Shown here: positions 10,177-19,818 of the stretch, one piece after another
Layout of the letters: each line of letters starts with the position of its first letter
Position numbering within the stretch: position 1 is the stretch's first letter
NCBI GenBank assembly: GCA_903952205.1
Contig: CAJBEZ010000098.1
Span: 62,001-126,000, forward strand
Length of the DNA: 64,000 nt
Reading direction: 5' to 3'
Source of the DNA: an uncultured Desulfomonile sp.
GTDB lineage: Bacteria > Desulfobacterota > Desulfomonilia > Desulfomonilales > Desulfomonilaceae
Position numbers and translations under genes: made by a program
The notes under the pieces: model-generated
What the model was told of the DNA's origin: nothing
What the model saw: the letters and a program-made list of their open reading frames with translations, nothing else
The model's database searches: none

Positions 10177-10238
10177 ATTTTATATCACTTCATTGTTAAC
10201 GCCATGTAAATTTCCTGACGATCTCGCTCTGGGAATAC

Positions 10239-11891
10239 TCATTTATTGGAAATCATGTGAACGTCACGCTGAGGGAAGGGCATTGAGACGCCTCTTTTCC
10301 TGAATTCTTCATAAATGTCCCTATTAAGTTGGGCCATAGCTCGACCCCTGAACTCAGGAAGACGAATCCAGCAGAGCAAAGAAAAATTTATAGCCGAATC
10401 TCCAAAACCAATGAGCCTGACCAATGGAGCCGGTTCTGACGAAACGTACTCGCTTCGGGCCGCCACCGCAAGGAGCGCATCCTCGACTACTTTGGGATCG
10501 GAGCCGTAGGCCACTCCAACTGGTACATGTATCCTGGATTTTGTAACCGGAGCGCTCTGGTTGACTATCTTCATGTTGGCGATGGTCGAGTTGGGAATTG
10601 AGATCAATATCCCATCGCGGGTTCGAATTCTTGTGCTCCTAAACCCTACCTCAGTGACAGTTCCGTGTTCACCGTCACCTACAACGATAAAATCACCAGG
10701 TTTAAATGGCTGATCCAGGATTATCATGATTGTTCCGATAAGATTGGACAACGCTTCCCTTCCCGCCAAAGCAACAGCGAGGCCGCTGATACCAAGGCCG
10801 GTAACCATGGAGTAGGTGGGCAGCCCCAGCCTGGCTCCGAAATCTATCGCCAGCATGCCTATAATAATTAAGCCAACGATTTGAAATCCTAGCCGAATGA
10901 GTTGAGTATCCATTCCTCCTTTGGCGAAACCCCCGAGGAAAATGACAGCTCCCGAAACCCTGTTAAGAATGGCGCTTGTGAACCATATCCCTCCGGCATA
11001 TAGCAGGATCAAGAAACCAAATGCGGTTGGCAAGTAAATGTCTGAGTTAAAAATGTGCAAACCGTAAACGACGAACCATAGCCCAATCTTAGGGAAAAAG
11101 ATTAGGCCTACCGGTAGAATCAATCCACCTATGACATGTTCGAGACCCGAGCCAATCCGCCTGTCCAGCGCCGCAAGAGCCTTGCGACCGTATATGTATG
11201 TCAATAAAGTCGACAGAACTGCGCTCAGGACAAAGATTGTCAAACCAATCCACTGCCAAAGTCGCAGCCCGAAAACACTTGCCATAGCCCAACCGGGATA
11301 TAGACTGATAAATCTTCTGGACAGAAATAGGCCACCATGTGAGGTCAAATCAGCATAAAGATCCATTTCCTGATCTCCCCACACATAAGGGAGATCCTTA
11401 GTCTTTCGATAGAATGCCGACGACTTACTCACCATTTCGGGTGTAAAAAGGAACTTAGTCTTAGATGGGCCATCTGTCCCAAGAGCTATAGTAATTTCAG
11501 TGTTAGGGATGGTCCAACTGGTAATTTTCTGCTCCTCAACTGCATTCTTATCGGGGATTTGTCCGTACGGCGGTATATCAATTCGGTGCAAAACTTCCAC
11601 CAGATAAAGCATGGATTCAAATCCGATAGCTTCCCTGAGATCCGGTAATTCCTGATCAAGATTGAGAGTTTGAAGAAGGCGCCTAGCAAATTTTTTCGCA
11701 TCATGATAATTCCCGGCTTTGTACGCTTCGGCCGCTTTACGGGAATTCTGAATGAATGATTCCAATGTGGCTCTAGGACTCGAGACGTCAACAGGTTCCA
11801 GAGGATGAATTTCCGACCCGGAAAAAGCCGACCCAGCTAGAATAACGAACATCAATCCGAGCAGCGCAATCCAGATGAAAGCTTTTCTCAT
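10239..11891 (-). CDS. Mechanosensitive ion channel, MscS family, with exported N-terminal domain
   Basis: About 550 residues. Signal peptide (1-25), a periplasmic region of about 190 residues, a group of membrane helices, then the MscS core: GLGISGLAVALAGREALSNLIG (pore helix TM3) and the beta domain FVVGDGEHGTVTEVGFRSTRIR. The C-terminal alpha/beta domain ends near FPQRDVHM. The family releases osmolytes when membrane tension rises. I use the ATG at 11891 (GAGG 9 nt upstream) because it places the signal peptide at the N-terminus; the frame is open to 11975. Longer than E. coli MscS (286 aa), like other large MscS-type proteins. Confidence 0.88.
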   Translation of the reverse strand: MRKAFIWIALLGLMFVILAGSAFSGSEIHPLEPVDVSSPRATLESFIQNSRKAAEAYKAGNYHDAKKFARRLLQTLNLDQELPDLREAIGFESMLYLVEVLHRIDIPPYGQIPDKNAVEEQKITSWTIPNTEITIALGTDGPSKTKFLFTPEMVSKSSAFYRKTKDLPYVWGDQEMDLYADLTSHGGLFLSRRFISLYPGWAMASVFGLRLWQWIGLTIFVLSAVLSTLLTYIYGRKALAALDRRIGSGLEHVIGGLILPVGLIFFPKIGLWFVVYGLHIFNSDIYLPTAFGFLILLYAGGIWFTSAILNRVSGAVIFLGGFAKGGMDTQLIRLGFQIVGLIIIGMLAIDFGARLGLPTYSMVTGLGISGLAVALAGREALSNLIGTIMIILDQPFKPGDFIVVGDGEHGTVTEVGFRSTRIRTRDGILISIPNSTIANMKIVNQSAPVTKSRIHVPVGVAYGSDPKVVEDALLAVAARSEYVSSEPAPLVRLIGFGDSAINFSLLCWIRLPEFRGRAMAQLNRDIYEEFRKRGVSMPFPQRDVHMISNK

Positions 11892-12228
11892 TTTTGTGAT
11901 CCTCAATCTTAACCTGCAAGGGCTGACTTTGTTGAGCCTAACCAGCCCATCATTCGATCGGACAAGAAAGTTCATAAGCGATTGAAATCCTCAAGCGAGA
12001 TTGTCATTATCTAATACGCTCTGATTAGTCCACTTTTTTTACTATTGATCAGCCAATTTTGTGGGGAATCCCTCAATTTATTTCAAGATAAAGGGAAAAG
12101 ATCGTCAAACCATCGACCACAAAGTGGAGCTGGAGTTTTCAGTCAGCGACACAAGGGTCGCAATCCTTTTGACCTCAAAACTTGATTCAGCTATATTACC
12201 TGAAAGTGATCGATGAAAGGGAATTGAA
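11892..12228. other. Intergenic region between divergent MscS and carbonic anhydrase genes
   Basis: No open frame of note. Besides the rightward promoter at 12169-12197, I see no clear repeat or RNA structure. Confidence 0.5.
12169..12197 (+). promoter_or_regulatory. Sigma-70-type promoter for the exported carbonic anhydrase
   Basis: TTGACC at 12169-12174, 17-nt spacer, TATATT at 12192-12197; transcription would start near 12204, about 25 nt before the ATG. Both boxes are close to consensus. Not tested experimentally. Confidence 0.6.
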
Positions 12229-12945
12229 ATGAAAAAACACCCCGTTTTATCTGTGGTAGTTGCGCTGATTTTTCTAGGTTTGCCTTTTGCGGCATCTTTT
12301 GGAAAAGGAACCGATGTCTCAGCCGACGCGGCGCTAAAGGCTTTGAAAGAAGGAAACGAGCGCTACACACAAGCTAAGCCGATCCATCCAAATGTGGGAA
12401 AGGATCGAAGAACAGCGACTACAGTCGACGGCCAGGCCCCCTTTGCAAGCATACTGTCGTGTTCGGATTCCCGAGTTCCGCTCGAGATCATTTTTGACCA
12501 AGGAATAGGAGATCTGTTCGTTGTGAGGGTAGCGGGAAACCAGGCAAATTCGATTGAGACAGCTTCCCTCGAGTTTGGAACCGCAGTCTTGGGAACACCT
12601 CTCATTCTGGTCCTAGGCCATACCCATTGTGGAGCCGTAGTGGGGGCCATTCAGACCGCTGAAGCCAAAGGCGAGGCTCCAGCCCTTCTCAAAAGTATCA
12701 TTCCCGCTGTCGCCCAGGCGAAGAAAAATGAACCCAGCGCCTCTGGAGAGGCTTTGGTTAAGGCGGCGACTGAAGCCAATGTATGGCAGGCAATAGCGGA
12801 TCTTCTTCAATCAAGTCCCACTATTTCAGGCAGAGTCAAAGCGGGTAAGTTGCAAATTCAGGGCGCCATGTACGACATTGAAACCGGTAAGGTGACATGG
12901 ATGGGCCCCCATCCGAAACAGGACGAAGTGACTTCATCGAAATGA
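12229..12945 (+). CDS. Beta-carbonic anhydrase with signal peptide (exported)
   Basis: Reversible hydration of CO2 to bicarbonate. Zinc ligands are visible as C78-S-D80-S-R and H131-T-H-C134; the rest of the beta-class core (FVVRVAGN, GTPLILVLGHTHCGAV) is intact. Residues 1-25 form a signal peptide with a cut site near ASFG, so the enzyme should work in the periplasm, unlike the second beta-carbonic anhydrase at 62045. A GGG-rich Shine-Dalgarno region precedes the ATG. Dedicated promoter upstream suggests it is a single-gene unit. Confidence 0.92.
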   Translation: MKKHPVLSVVVALIFLGLPFAASFGKGTDVSADAALKALKEGNERYTQAKPIHPNVGKDRRTATTVDGQAPFASILSCSDSRVPLEIIFDQGIGDLFVVRVAGNQANSIETASLEFGTAVLGTPLILVLGHTHCGAVVGAIQTAEAKGEAPALLKSIIPAVAQAKKNEPSASGEALVKAATEANVWQAIADLLQSSPTISGRVKAGKLQIQGAMYDIETGKVTWMGPHPKQDEVTSSK

Positions 12946-13073
12946 AGTAGCTGGAAAAACCGAAAAAGTTTCAGTCACAATCTGGAACACAGCGCCATAT
13001 TGAGACAAACTCACATATTTCATTCCAATTGTGCAAATTGTTTTGCGCCTGGACGCCTGCGCCAGCTTGAATA

Positions 13074-14348
13074 TCAATTGAATCGTTCAATTAGCGCCTC
13101 CAGGTATCGAGATTTTAACTGAGTGTTGGCAGCGGCCCGCTTGATCGGGGGCAGTTTCAGAATGGCGCCGAAGAACGCCGCCAAGGCTCTGTGACTGAGC
13201 ATTGTGTGATTGTCGAATATTAGGTTTTGGAGGGTTCCTCTCTCGATCGCCATTATTACGGTGCGATGCGTGGTGTCAACAGGGGTGATTACCCTGTTTG
13301 GCCTGGATTTGAGACTTAAGGCGCCAGTTGGACAGTTGTTTACACAGACCCCGCATCCCAAGCACATTTTCTCGTCGAGGAGCGCTCGTTTCTTTGGTTT
13401 ATTTTTCCCATTGGCTATGTTCTCAATGGTTATGGCTTTAACAGGACAAAGCTCGGAGCATTTCCCGCAACCTGCACAGAGGTCTTCCTTGATTTCCAAT
13501 ATGAAGTTTGAGTGAATGGGGCGAACCAGTCCGAATTTCTGGATTGCAAGCAGCGCTTCGCAACAACACCCGCAGCAATTACAAATAAAATTCACACCTT
13601 GGCGAACGTTTTCGCCGAACTGAACCAGATTGTTGGAATAGGCGGAACCGAGAAGATCCAGGCATTCAGACTTTTCTACGGATCTTGCGTGGCCATGCCT
13701 GACAAGTGAGGCTGCGGAGGTGTTAAAAGTCATGCATATGTCTAGGGGAGCGTCACATGCTCTGTTCATGTGAGACATTTTATGTCGGCAGTAGCATAAG
13801 CTGACGCCAATGTGACTGGCTGTTCGTATTACCTCTGAGGCGCGTTCGTAGTCCAGAACTTGCAACCCATTTTCTGTCGGTATCGCCTGTTCCTGGACAA
13901 AAACCCGACCAAGGGGAGTTTCCCCGTCCAGTATAAGCGCCCTGATGAAGTCCTCTTCAGTATTTATGTACTGATAAAACAATTCGCTCAAAGCTTTCTG
14001 GTTCACGTCGTTACGCAATCTCATCATGGAAAATTCAAAAAAACCCGCCATTGGAGGAGGAAGACAATAGAAATACTCGCCGTTTTTTTCGATGTCCACC
14101 AGAATCGCCCTGCTTGCAAGCTCGTCAAGTATTTTTCTGGCGGACTTAACGTCCATACTCCAAGCCTTTGCCGCCTTATCCGCCTTGAATGGCCGTATGG
14201 GTAAGAGAGACACCAACTCGGCTTCCTTTTCATCGAATAAAGTAGCCAATATTTTGTACAGAGTTTCTGAAGGCGGAGCCCCCTGCGGAAATCGGTTCAG
14301 TCTTTGTATGAGGTTTGAGTATGCTTTTCTGTCGAGATGGTGAGCCAT
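13074..14348 (-). CDS. 4Fe-4S dicluster protein with N-terminal winged-helix domain
   Basis: 424 residues. The N-terminal ~110 residues look like a winged helix (AAKAWSMDVKSARKILDELASR). A mid-section carries the Cys motif CYCRHKMSHMNRAC followed by C in DICMTF, and then NCCGCCC. Two classical ferredoxin clusters follow: CAGCGKCSELCP and CLGCGVCVNNCP. The architecture suggests a soluble electron-transfer or redox-responsive protein. Proteins with the CxCRH motif and C-terminal ferredoxin domains are common in Desulfobacterota and Clostridia but no member has a firm function known to me. Alone on its strand between two + genes. Confidence 0.82.
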   Translation of the reverse strand: MAHHLDRKAYSNLIQRLNRFPQGAPPSETLYKILATLFDEKEAELVSLLPIRPFKADKAAKAWSMDVKSARKILDELASRAILVDIEKNGEYFYCLPPPMAGFFEFSMMRLRNDVNQKALSELFYQYINTEEDFIRALILDGETPLGRVFVQEQAIPTENGLQVLDYERASEVIRTASHIGVSLCYCRHKMSHMNRACDAPLDICMTFNTSAASLVRHGHARSVEKSECLDLLGSAYSNNLVQFGENVRQGVNFICNCCGCCCEALLAIQKFGLVRPIHSNFILEIKEDLCAGCGKCSELCPVKAITIENIANGKNKPKKRALLDEKMCLGCGVCVNNCPTGALSLKSRPNRVITPVDTTHRTVIMAIERGTLQNLIFDNHTMLSHRALAAFFGAILKLPPIKRAAANTQLKSRYLEALIERFN

Positions 14349-14443
14349 TCTTCATCCCCACCTAGCGAAATAATGCGTAAGAATGTATCATATCCAAAGG
14401 TAAGGATGAACAGAAAATCTGATTTATTTAGGCGGTCTAAAAA

Positions 14444-14677
14444 ATGCCCCATATTATAGTAAAGCTTCTTCCTGGAAGAACTGAGGAACAGAAACGACTT
14501 CTGGCCGAAGCGATCACCAGTGATGTCGTGCGAATCGCAAAATGTGACGCGTCTTTAGTCTCTGTAGCCGTTGAGGAAGTCGAAGCCACAGAATGGCCGG
14601 AAAAGGTTTATAGGCCTGACATACTGAGTGCGGGAGCAAAGTTGTATAAGAAGCCAGGCTACAATCCTTTTGAATAA
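14444..14677 (+). CDS. 4-oxalocrotonate tautomerase-family protein
   Basis: 77 residues starting Met-Pro; Pro becomes the N-terminal catalytic base after Met removal, the hallmark of this superfamily. HIIVKLLPGRTEEQKRLLAEAI is the typical first strand-helix pair. The C-terminal part (WPEKVYRPDI, YKKPGYNPFE) resembles the PptA-like subgroup. Substrate unknown; such enzymes act on enol/keto acids and oligomerise. Confidence 0.85.
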   Translation: MPHIIVKLLPGRTEEQKRLLAEAITSDVVRIAKCDASLVSVAVEEVEATEWPEKVYRPDILSAGAKLYKKPGYNPFE

Positions 14678-14798
14678 ATTCAGATGTTTAATCGTAGTAT
14701 AATCAAAATGCGTTGGTTGACCTTATCTCCATAGCGTGTATAATCCAAGGCAGCTTCTTTGAATAAGCCCATTCGACACCGGGGTAGAGAGAAAAGTC

Positions 14799-14987
14799 AT
14801 GTCCAAGAAGAACAAAAATCACAAAAATCCTGCAAAAGTAAATAGCTCAGCCAAGATAGAATTCAGCGGCAGGAAACTGCACAAGGACTGGAGAGCATGG
14901 TTGGTCGTGGGATTTATGCTTGCGGCCATTCTGATGTATGTTCTCTCCCTGGACGATTCCGTAATTCCCGGCAGTTTTAGAAATTAA
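14799..14987 (+). CDS. Small basic membrane protein, 62 aa
   Basis: A lysine/asparagine-rich N-terminus, then one hydrophobic helix (about 33-50, WLVVGFMLAAILMYVLSL) and a short tail. AGAGAG lies upstream of the ATG. Composition fits a real small membrane protein with the N-terminus in the cytoplasm, but there is no family match from memory, so moderate confidence only. Confidence 0.5.
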   Translation: MSKKNKNHKNPAKVNSSAKIEFSGRKLHKDWRAWLVVGFMLAAILMYVLSLDDSVIPGSFRN

Positions 14988-15133
14988 TACCAGTTCAACT
15001 GGAAGCGCTTTGGGTTGGTTACAAGATTTAGAGCCGGAATTACCTATGATGTGGCACCGTTTCCCGGTTTAAGACTAGTAGGTCTCTCAACAAACAGTAG
15101 TTGGGACTCTCCCCAAAAGCCAATCTCATCCAA

Positions 15134-15997
15134 ATGGTTGTTGATAGTCATTGTCACATATTTTCTGATCAAATTGTGCGGAACACGGCGCAACGGCGCC
15201 GAATGATCGGAGAATTAAAACTGTGCGTTATTGGGTCAGAGGTCAGATTGTCTCCGGAATCCCTTGACATCTCGGCTCAGCGAAATGGCGTCGACATTTG
15301 CGTGATTCTGCCGACAGCCCCTCCCCATAGGGTTATGGAGGAAAATGACAGGTTCATGGAATTGGCTTCCACCTCAGGGAGACTGCGAACTCTAGCCACT
15401 CTGCACCCACTCATGTCGGGCCTCTCCAATGAAGTCAGACGCATGTTTGACGCCGGTATTCCCGGATTCAAGTTTTCAAGTTTCTCACAACGCTTTGACC
15501 CTTTGTCGATCGAAGTTTTTGAGATGTTGGATGAAATAGAAAAACTTGGGGTGAAAAATAGTATAGTCCCTGTTGCAATTTTCGATACATTCTGCATGGC
15601 CGACGTATACTACGACACTCATTCGGAACACGTCATGAGACCACAGAAAATGGCAATATTAGTCGCCAGATACCCTGGAATAAATTTTGTCGCAGCCCAT
15701 ATGGGCGGACTGCTTGCCTCTTATGATGAAATCCGTAGAGAATTGACCCCGTCCCCCAATTTGTATCTGGACACTTCAAACGCTGCGCATACTCTTAGAT
15801 CGGATCAGTTTATCGATTTGCTAAAAACCCACGGGTCGGACCGCATACTTTTCGGCACAGACTGGCCCTGGTTCATGCACGAAGAGGAGCTTTTGAAAAT
15901 ACGCGAACTAATACTTAGAGCCGGATTCGATGATTCGGATAGGGATGCTGTTTTTGGAGATAATGCTCTAAGACTTTTCCAATTTAGGATTGTTTAA
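15134..15997 (+). CDS. Amidohydrolase-family (TIM-barrel) metal-dependent hydrolase
   Basis: About 287 residues. The start VVDSHCHIF contains the metal-binding HxH of amidohydrolase-2/TatD-like barrels. Further metal or catalytic positions are visible as NFVAAHMGG and the terminal LFGTDWPW (Asp). Reactions of this group include decarboxylation or hydrolysis of ring and lactone substrates; the specific substrate is unknown. Start ATG at 15134 lacks a clear Shine-Dalgarno; a TTG at 15101 is the alternative. 28 bp ahead of the DUF3124 gene. Confidence 0.8.
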   Translation: MVVDSHCHIFSDQIVRNTAQRRRMIGELKLCVIGSEVRLSPESLDISAQRNGVDICVILPTAPPHRVMEENDRFMELASTSGRLRTLATLHPLMSGLSNEVRRMFDAGIPGFKFSSFSQRFDPLSIEVFEMLDEIEKLGVKNSIVPVAIFDTFCMADVYYDTHSEHVMRPQKMAILVARYPGINFVAAHMGGLLASYDEIRRELTPSPNLYLDTSNAAHTLRSDQFIDLLKTHGSDRILFGTDWPWFMHEEELLKIRELILRAGFDDSDRDAVFGDNALRLFQFRIV

Positions 15998-16025
15998 AAA
16001 ATTCCTGGAAAAGGAGGCTCACGCA

Positions 16026-16529
16026 ATGAACCTCGGCAGAAATTCTGTTATTGCGCCGTGTTTACTTATTGTCTCAGCTCTAATTCTGCAGATTCTTCCT
16101 GCCACATCTGATTCATGTTCAGCGGAAGAAAGCGGTTCTAACGGACAGACCATCTATGCTTCCGGCTATTCTGCGGCCAGGATAGGGGAACGAGGACTCT
16201 CCCTCGACCTGGTATCTACGCTGTTTGTCAGGAATACCGATCCCTCGCGACCCATAACTCTTTTGTCCGTAGACAGTTATGATTCAAGAGGAAAGAAACA
16301 CAGGTCCCATTTGAAGAAGAGTATGAATCTTAACCCCCTGGCTATCGCGAATTTTAATATCTCTCCACAAGACCCCCCTGATGGATTGGCTTCTTCTTTC
16401 CTTATCAAATGGCATTCCAAAGATCGGGTAGCGGAGCCCATTGTTGAAAACGTGATGGTGGGAACTCGAGGAGGGCAGGGTGTGGCTTTTGTATGTTTCG
16501 GCAAGGTGATCAAAAATACAGTAGACTAA
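16026..16529 (+). CDS. DUF3124-family exported protein
   Basis: 167 residues with a signal peptide and the DUF3124 core: GQTIYASGYSA, LVSTLFVRNTDPSRPI, SVDSYDSRGK, and GTRGGQGVAFVCFGKVI. The ATG at 16026 has GGAGG 8 nt upstream; the frame also opens at 15990. A Cys at about residue 31 in SDSCSAEES could be a lipid attachment site but the preceding residues are a poor lipobox. Function of the family is unknown. Same strand as the amidohydrolase. Confidence 0.85.
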   Translation: MNLGRNSVIAPCLLIVSALILQILPATSDSCSAEESGSNGQTIYASGYSAARIGERGLSLDLVSTLFVRNTDPSRPITLLSVDSYDSRGKKHRSHLKKSMNLNPLAIANFNISPQDPPDGLASSFLIKWHSKDRVAEPIVENVMVGTRGGQGVAFVCFGKVIKNTVD

Positions 16530-16591
16530 TTAAAGCTGATCTTCGAAAAGGCATACCGACGCCTCCGGCTTGTCGGACATGAACTAGGCCA

Positions 16592-17482
16592 CTATTTCAT
16601 TAGGAGCAAGCTTAAGGCCATGACAAGCATTCCAGCGACCAATCCCAGAAGGCTGTCGTGTCCCTTGCCGTAGGCCCTGCTTGTCGGAAGCAGTTCATCA
16701 AGGCTAATATATACCATGATGCCCGCTACACCACCGAAGAGCACGCCCATGACCTGAGGCGGAATCATGCCGTAATCACCTCCTACGAAGACATGAAGCG
16801 CCAAGAAGGCAATTACCGCCCCCACAGGTTCCGCTAATCCGCTGAGCATAGAGTATAGAAACGCTTTCTTACGGTCTCCGGTTGCGTAGAAAATGGGAAC
16901 GGAAACGCTTATCCCTTCAGGGATATTGTGTAGAGCAATCGCTACGGCGATTGCCACACCTAGGCTCGGGTTCTGCAAAGCGGCCAAAAACGTCGCCAAG
17001 CCCTCGGGAAAATTGTGGATTCCTATTGCCAACGCCGTAAATAAACCCATCCGCATAAGTTTTTGATGATCGCTGGTTGTTCCCCCTGATCCCATGTTTT
17101 TAGTTAAGGCGGTTACGCATTCCGGCAAAGGCGCTAATGAATTGTGCAGCGGCATGGTTTCCTCTTCGGTGTGCGTCTCGTGCGGGTTTTTTGCAGCCGG
17201 GATCAGGTTGTCGATCACTCCAATTATCAACATACCACCAAAGAACGACGCAGTGTTTATCCAGTGTCCCCAGTAGTCGCCATATCTTCCTGTCAGAGAT
17301 TCAACTCCCTTGAAGAAAATCTCTACGAACGAAACATATAGCATTACACCTGCAGAGAAGCCCGTCGCCACAGAGAGAAAACGATAGTTGGTCCTTTTGG
17401 CGGTAAATGCTATCACGCTTCCGATTCCGGTAGACAAGCCCGCAAGCGTGGTAAGACCCATAGCAATCCAAAAGTTCTCCAT
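16592..17482 (-). CDS. zupT: ZIP-family metal transporter (ZupT-like)
   Basis: 296 residues, about 8 membrane helices. The ZIP metal-site helices are clear: [12 protein letters not shown] and [13 protein letters not shown], with their His/Asn/Glu ligands. An acidic/His loop (HETHTEEE, about residue 100) lies between helices 3 and 4 as usual. Imports Zn2+ and other divalent metals across the inner membrane. AAGGAG 10 nt before the ATG. Converges with the DUF3124 gene. Confidence 0.92.
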   Translation of the reverse strand: MENFWIAMGLTTLAGLSTGIGSVIAFTAKRTNYRFLSVATGFSAGVMLYVSFVEIFFKGVESLTGRYGDYWGHWINTASFFGGMLIIGVIDNLIPAAKNPHETHTEEETMPLHNSLAPLPECVTALTKNMGSGGTTSDHQKLMRMGLFTALAIGIHNFPEGLATFLAALQNPSLGVAIAVAIALHNIPEGISVSVPIFYATGDRKKAFLYSMLSGLAEPVGAVIAFLALHVFVGGDYGMIPPQVMGVLFGGVAGIMVYISLDELLPTSRAYGKGHDSLLGLVAGMLVMALSLLLMK

Positions 17483-17738
17483 TATGAAGTCACTCCTTGG
17501 TCACGGCTTAGTTTCAGATCGGCAGTTCGCCGCAAGATGGTTTTGTGATCCATGCTGAATGTCCTGGTTCAATTTCGCTAGATTTGCCGGTGTACAGTCG
17601 GTTTGTATTATTAACGGATCTTCCGCTTATCAATCACAAAAGCCGAGAACCGCTGATTGCGAACATCAGACTACTGGTTTCCCAAAATTGTGGGTTCGAT
17701 GAAAATTTACCTAAAGCTAGACGCTTAGTTTGGGAAAT

Positions 17739-18446
17739 CTAATGGTCCTGCTGTTTGTGAGCAATCACATACACTTCGCTCTTCGAAATCCATGACTTTA
17801 GGACCCTGCGAAGTTCAAGGTCATGAGACTCTTCAACGAGACCTAAAGTTGCCCGTCTAGGAACATAATCAGCGTCGATACCAAGGAGTAGAGTCCCTTT
17901 TGGTAGCAGGAAGCTGCCCACATTGTCCAGAATGGCTCGAGTGTGTTCCAGACCATCGTGACCACCATCCCATATCTCCGGATGCTCGTGGGAATGCTGA
18001 CTTGAAGCGCCTACGTCCGTAGGAATATAGGGAACATTTCCGAAAATCAAATCAAATGCTCCGTCAACATTTGAAAACCAATCGCTCTGCCGGAATTCAA
18101 TGGTAGGGGCGTCACTGGCCTGAGCCACTATCCTTGCGTTTTCGATAAATTCATCATTAACATCAACGGCTAAAACATGCACTTTACGTATGCGAGAGCA
18201 ATAAATCGCCAAAAGGCCTATGTGTCCGGTCCCAAGGTCAAGAACGCGATAGTCGTCTCTCAGATATTTACGAATGGCTTTGTGAAGGATAAGTGAAGTG
18301 CTGTCCCAAATGTGATCGTGAACGAAACTGGTTGCGTCAACCTGAAAGTGAAGACCTGCAACCGCCAACCTTAAGCATCGAAATCGCGGTATTCCATATA
18401 GCGGCCTCAACAAAGAATGCCACGTGTCCAATTCCGCCGTTCTCAT
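17739..18446 (-). CDS. SAM-dependent methyltransferase, HemK/PrmC-like fold
   Basis: 235 residues: motif I VLDLGTGHIGLLAI, acidic VDVND after strand 2, and NVPYIP, a variant of the (N/D)PPY motif used by enzymes that methylate planar nitrogens. The one-residue change (Val for Pro) leaves the exact target uncertain. GGAGG 7 nt before the ATG at 18446; the longer frame to 18482 lacks a site. Confidence 0.8.
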   Translation of the reverse strand: MRTAELDTWHSLLRPLYGIPRFRCLRLAVAGLHFQVDATSFVHDHIWDSTSLILHKAIRKYLRDDYRVLDLGTGHIGLLAIYCSRIRKVHVLAVDVNDEFIENARIVAQASDAPTIEFRQSDWFSNVDGAFDLIFGNVPYIPTDVGASSQHSHEHPEIWDGGHDGLEHTRAILDNVGSFLLPKGTLLLGIDADYVPRRATLGLVEESHDLELRRVLKSWISKSEVYVIAHKQQDH

Positions 18447-18986
18447 CTGATAGCCTCCGTTAATGGAAAAAAGAACTATCAAGAAAAAGACTATTTGGCG
18501 CCTATATCAAAATAGGGAGGCGGCTACTTGGCGGACTCAAAGAGCGTCAGGCGTTGCGCTTCCTCTTTATCCGAGGAGCCTTGCGGACCACACGGTCGCA
18601 GGGGATTATTGGGTGTGGCTGAATAAAACTTGCGAACACCCCGGATAGGATCGAAGCAGCGCGGAATGACCTATGATCCGAAAGCATATCCGGGATTACG
18701 CCAATATCTTACCGAGATACCACCACCACCATCATAAGACTAGGAGATTCAACTGTCAAAAACTTTCTGACATTTTCCCTTTCAAGTCTCTGTTTAACCC
18801 AATCCTGTGTCCAAAGAAACCGGGTTCGTCACAGACAGTCACATACAGTTTGAACTTCGAGAATAATAAGTACAACACGTTTTCACAAAACTTGACTTGA
18901 GATAGAGTGTTGAGATAGGTTCCACGCATCTTGGAAACCTAACTCCTTGACTCATCAAATACCATTTTCTAAGGGAGGACAGACAA
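18447..18986. other. Intergenic region, no gene recognised
   Basis: 540 bp between the divergent methyltransferase and peroxiredoxin genes. It contains a His-rich 75-codon frame (18673-18900) that I regard as chance, and a GGGTGT/ACACCC inverted pair near 18610-18640. No tRNA or convincing RNA fold found by eye. Confidence 0.4.
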
Positions 18987-19775
18987 ATGACAAAGAATAT
19001 CAAATTGATCGGCGCCACTGTTTTTCTTGTTGTTCTGATCACCGGCGTTACAGCGTTCTGCGCAGAAACGAAAGCGTCTGTTACGAGTTGTGTTCCGCTC
19101 ATCGGAGAAACGGCGCCTTCTTTTGTAGCGGAAACCACACAGGGTGAGATTAAATTCCCCGAAGATTTTAAGGGCAAATGGGTGATTTTATTTAGCCACC
19201 CCGCTGACTTCACCCCAGTTTGCACAACTGAATTCATGACGTTCGCAAACATGATGCCTGAATTTGAAGCTCTCAACTGCAAGCTGGTCGGTCTCTCAAT
19301 TGACGGTATTTACAGCCACATCGCATGGTTGAGAACTATTAAGGATAAGCTCGAATACAACGGAATGAAAAACATCGAAGTTACTTTTCCTTTAATTGCA
19401 GACATAAAAATGGATGTCGCAAAGAAATACGGAATGCTCCAGCCGTCGGCCAGTGATACCAAAGCTGTCAGGGCGGTCTTCTATATTGATCCTGAGAGCA
19501 AGATCCGGGCGATTCTGTACTACCCCCTTTCTAACGGCAGAAACTTTCAGGAAATCAAGAGGTTACTCATAGCAATGCAGACGTCTGACGCACATAAGGT
19601 TGCGACCCCAGCCGACTGGCAACCTGGTGACGACGTGATAGCGCCTCCGCCTGGGTCCTGCGGAGCGGCCAAAGATAGGATGGAAGAAAAAAGTAAAGAT
19701 ATAAAGTGTTACGATTGGTTCTTCTGCGTAAAGAAATTACCAAAAGAAGCTCTTTTCAAGAAGGAAAACAAGTAA
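18987..19775 (+). CDS. Exported peroxiredoxin (Prx6/AhpC-TSA family) with extra C-terminal cysteines
   Basis: 262 residues. Signal peptide 1-24 (cut near FCAE), then a complete Prx6-type domain: HPADFTPVC79TTE holds the peroxidatic Cys, and HIAWLRTIKDK and ADWQPGDD are typical of the archaeal/Prx6 group. After the normal end comes a tail with SCGAAK and C-x5-C (CYDWFFC), which could supply a resolving disulfide. Reduces H2O2 or organic peroxides, here predicted in the periplasm. Strong GGGAGG upstream of the ATG; a good terminator follows. Confidence 0.9.
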   Translation: MTKNIKLIGATVFLVVLITGVTAFCAETKASVTSCVPLIGETAPSFVAETTQGEIKFPEDFKGKWVILFSHPADFTPVCTTEFMTFANMMPEFEALNCKLVGLSIDGIYSHIAWLRTIKDKLEYNGMKNIEVTFPLIADIKMDVAKKYGMLQPSASDTKAVRAVFYIDPESKIRAILYYPLSNGRNFQEIKRLLIAMQTSDAHKVATPADWQPGDDVIAPPPGSCGAAKDRMEEKSKDIKCYDWFFCVKKLPKEALFKKENK

Positions 19776-19818
19776 ACTGAAGATATGCGTCCATTTGATT
19801 TAATAAGCCACGTTTATC

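Noticed and set aside
18600-18670. Possible SRP RNA or tRNA-like segment (GCGAACACC, GAAGCAGC)
   Set aside because: The GGAA tetraloop helix and pairing needed for SRP RNA are absent, and no tRNA T-arm pairs.
18673-18900. 75-codon frame with a His run (CACCACCACCAT)
   Set aside because: No ribosome site, poor composition, ends in intergenic sequence.
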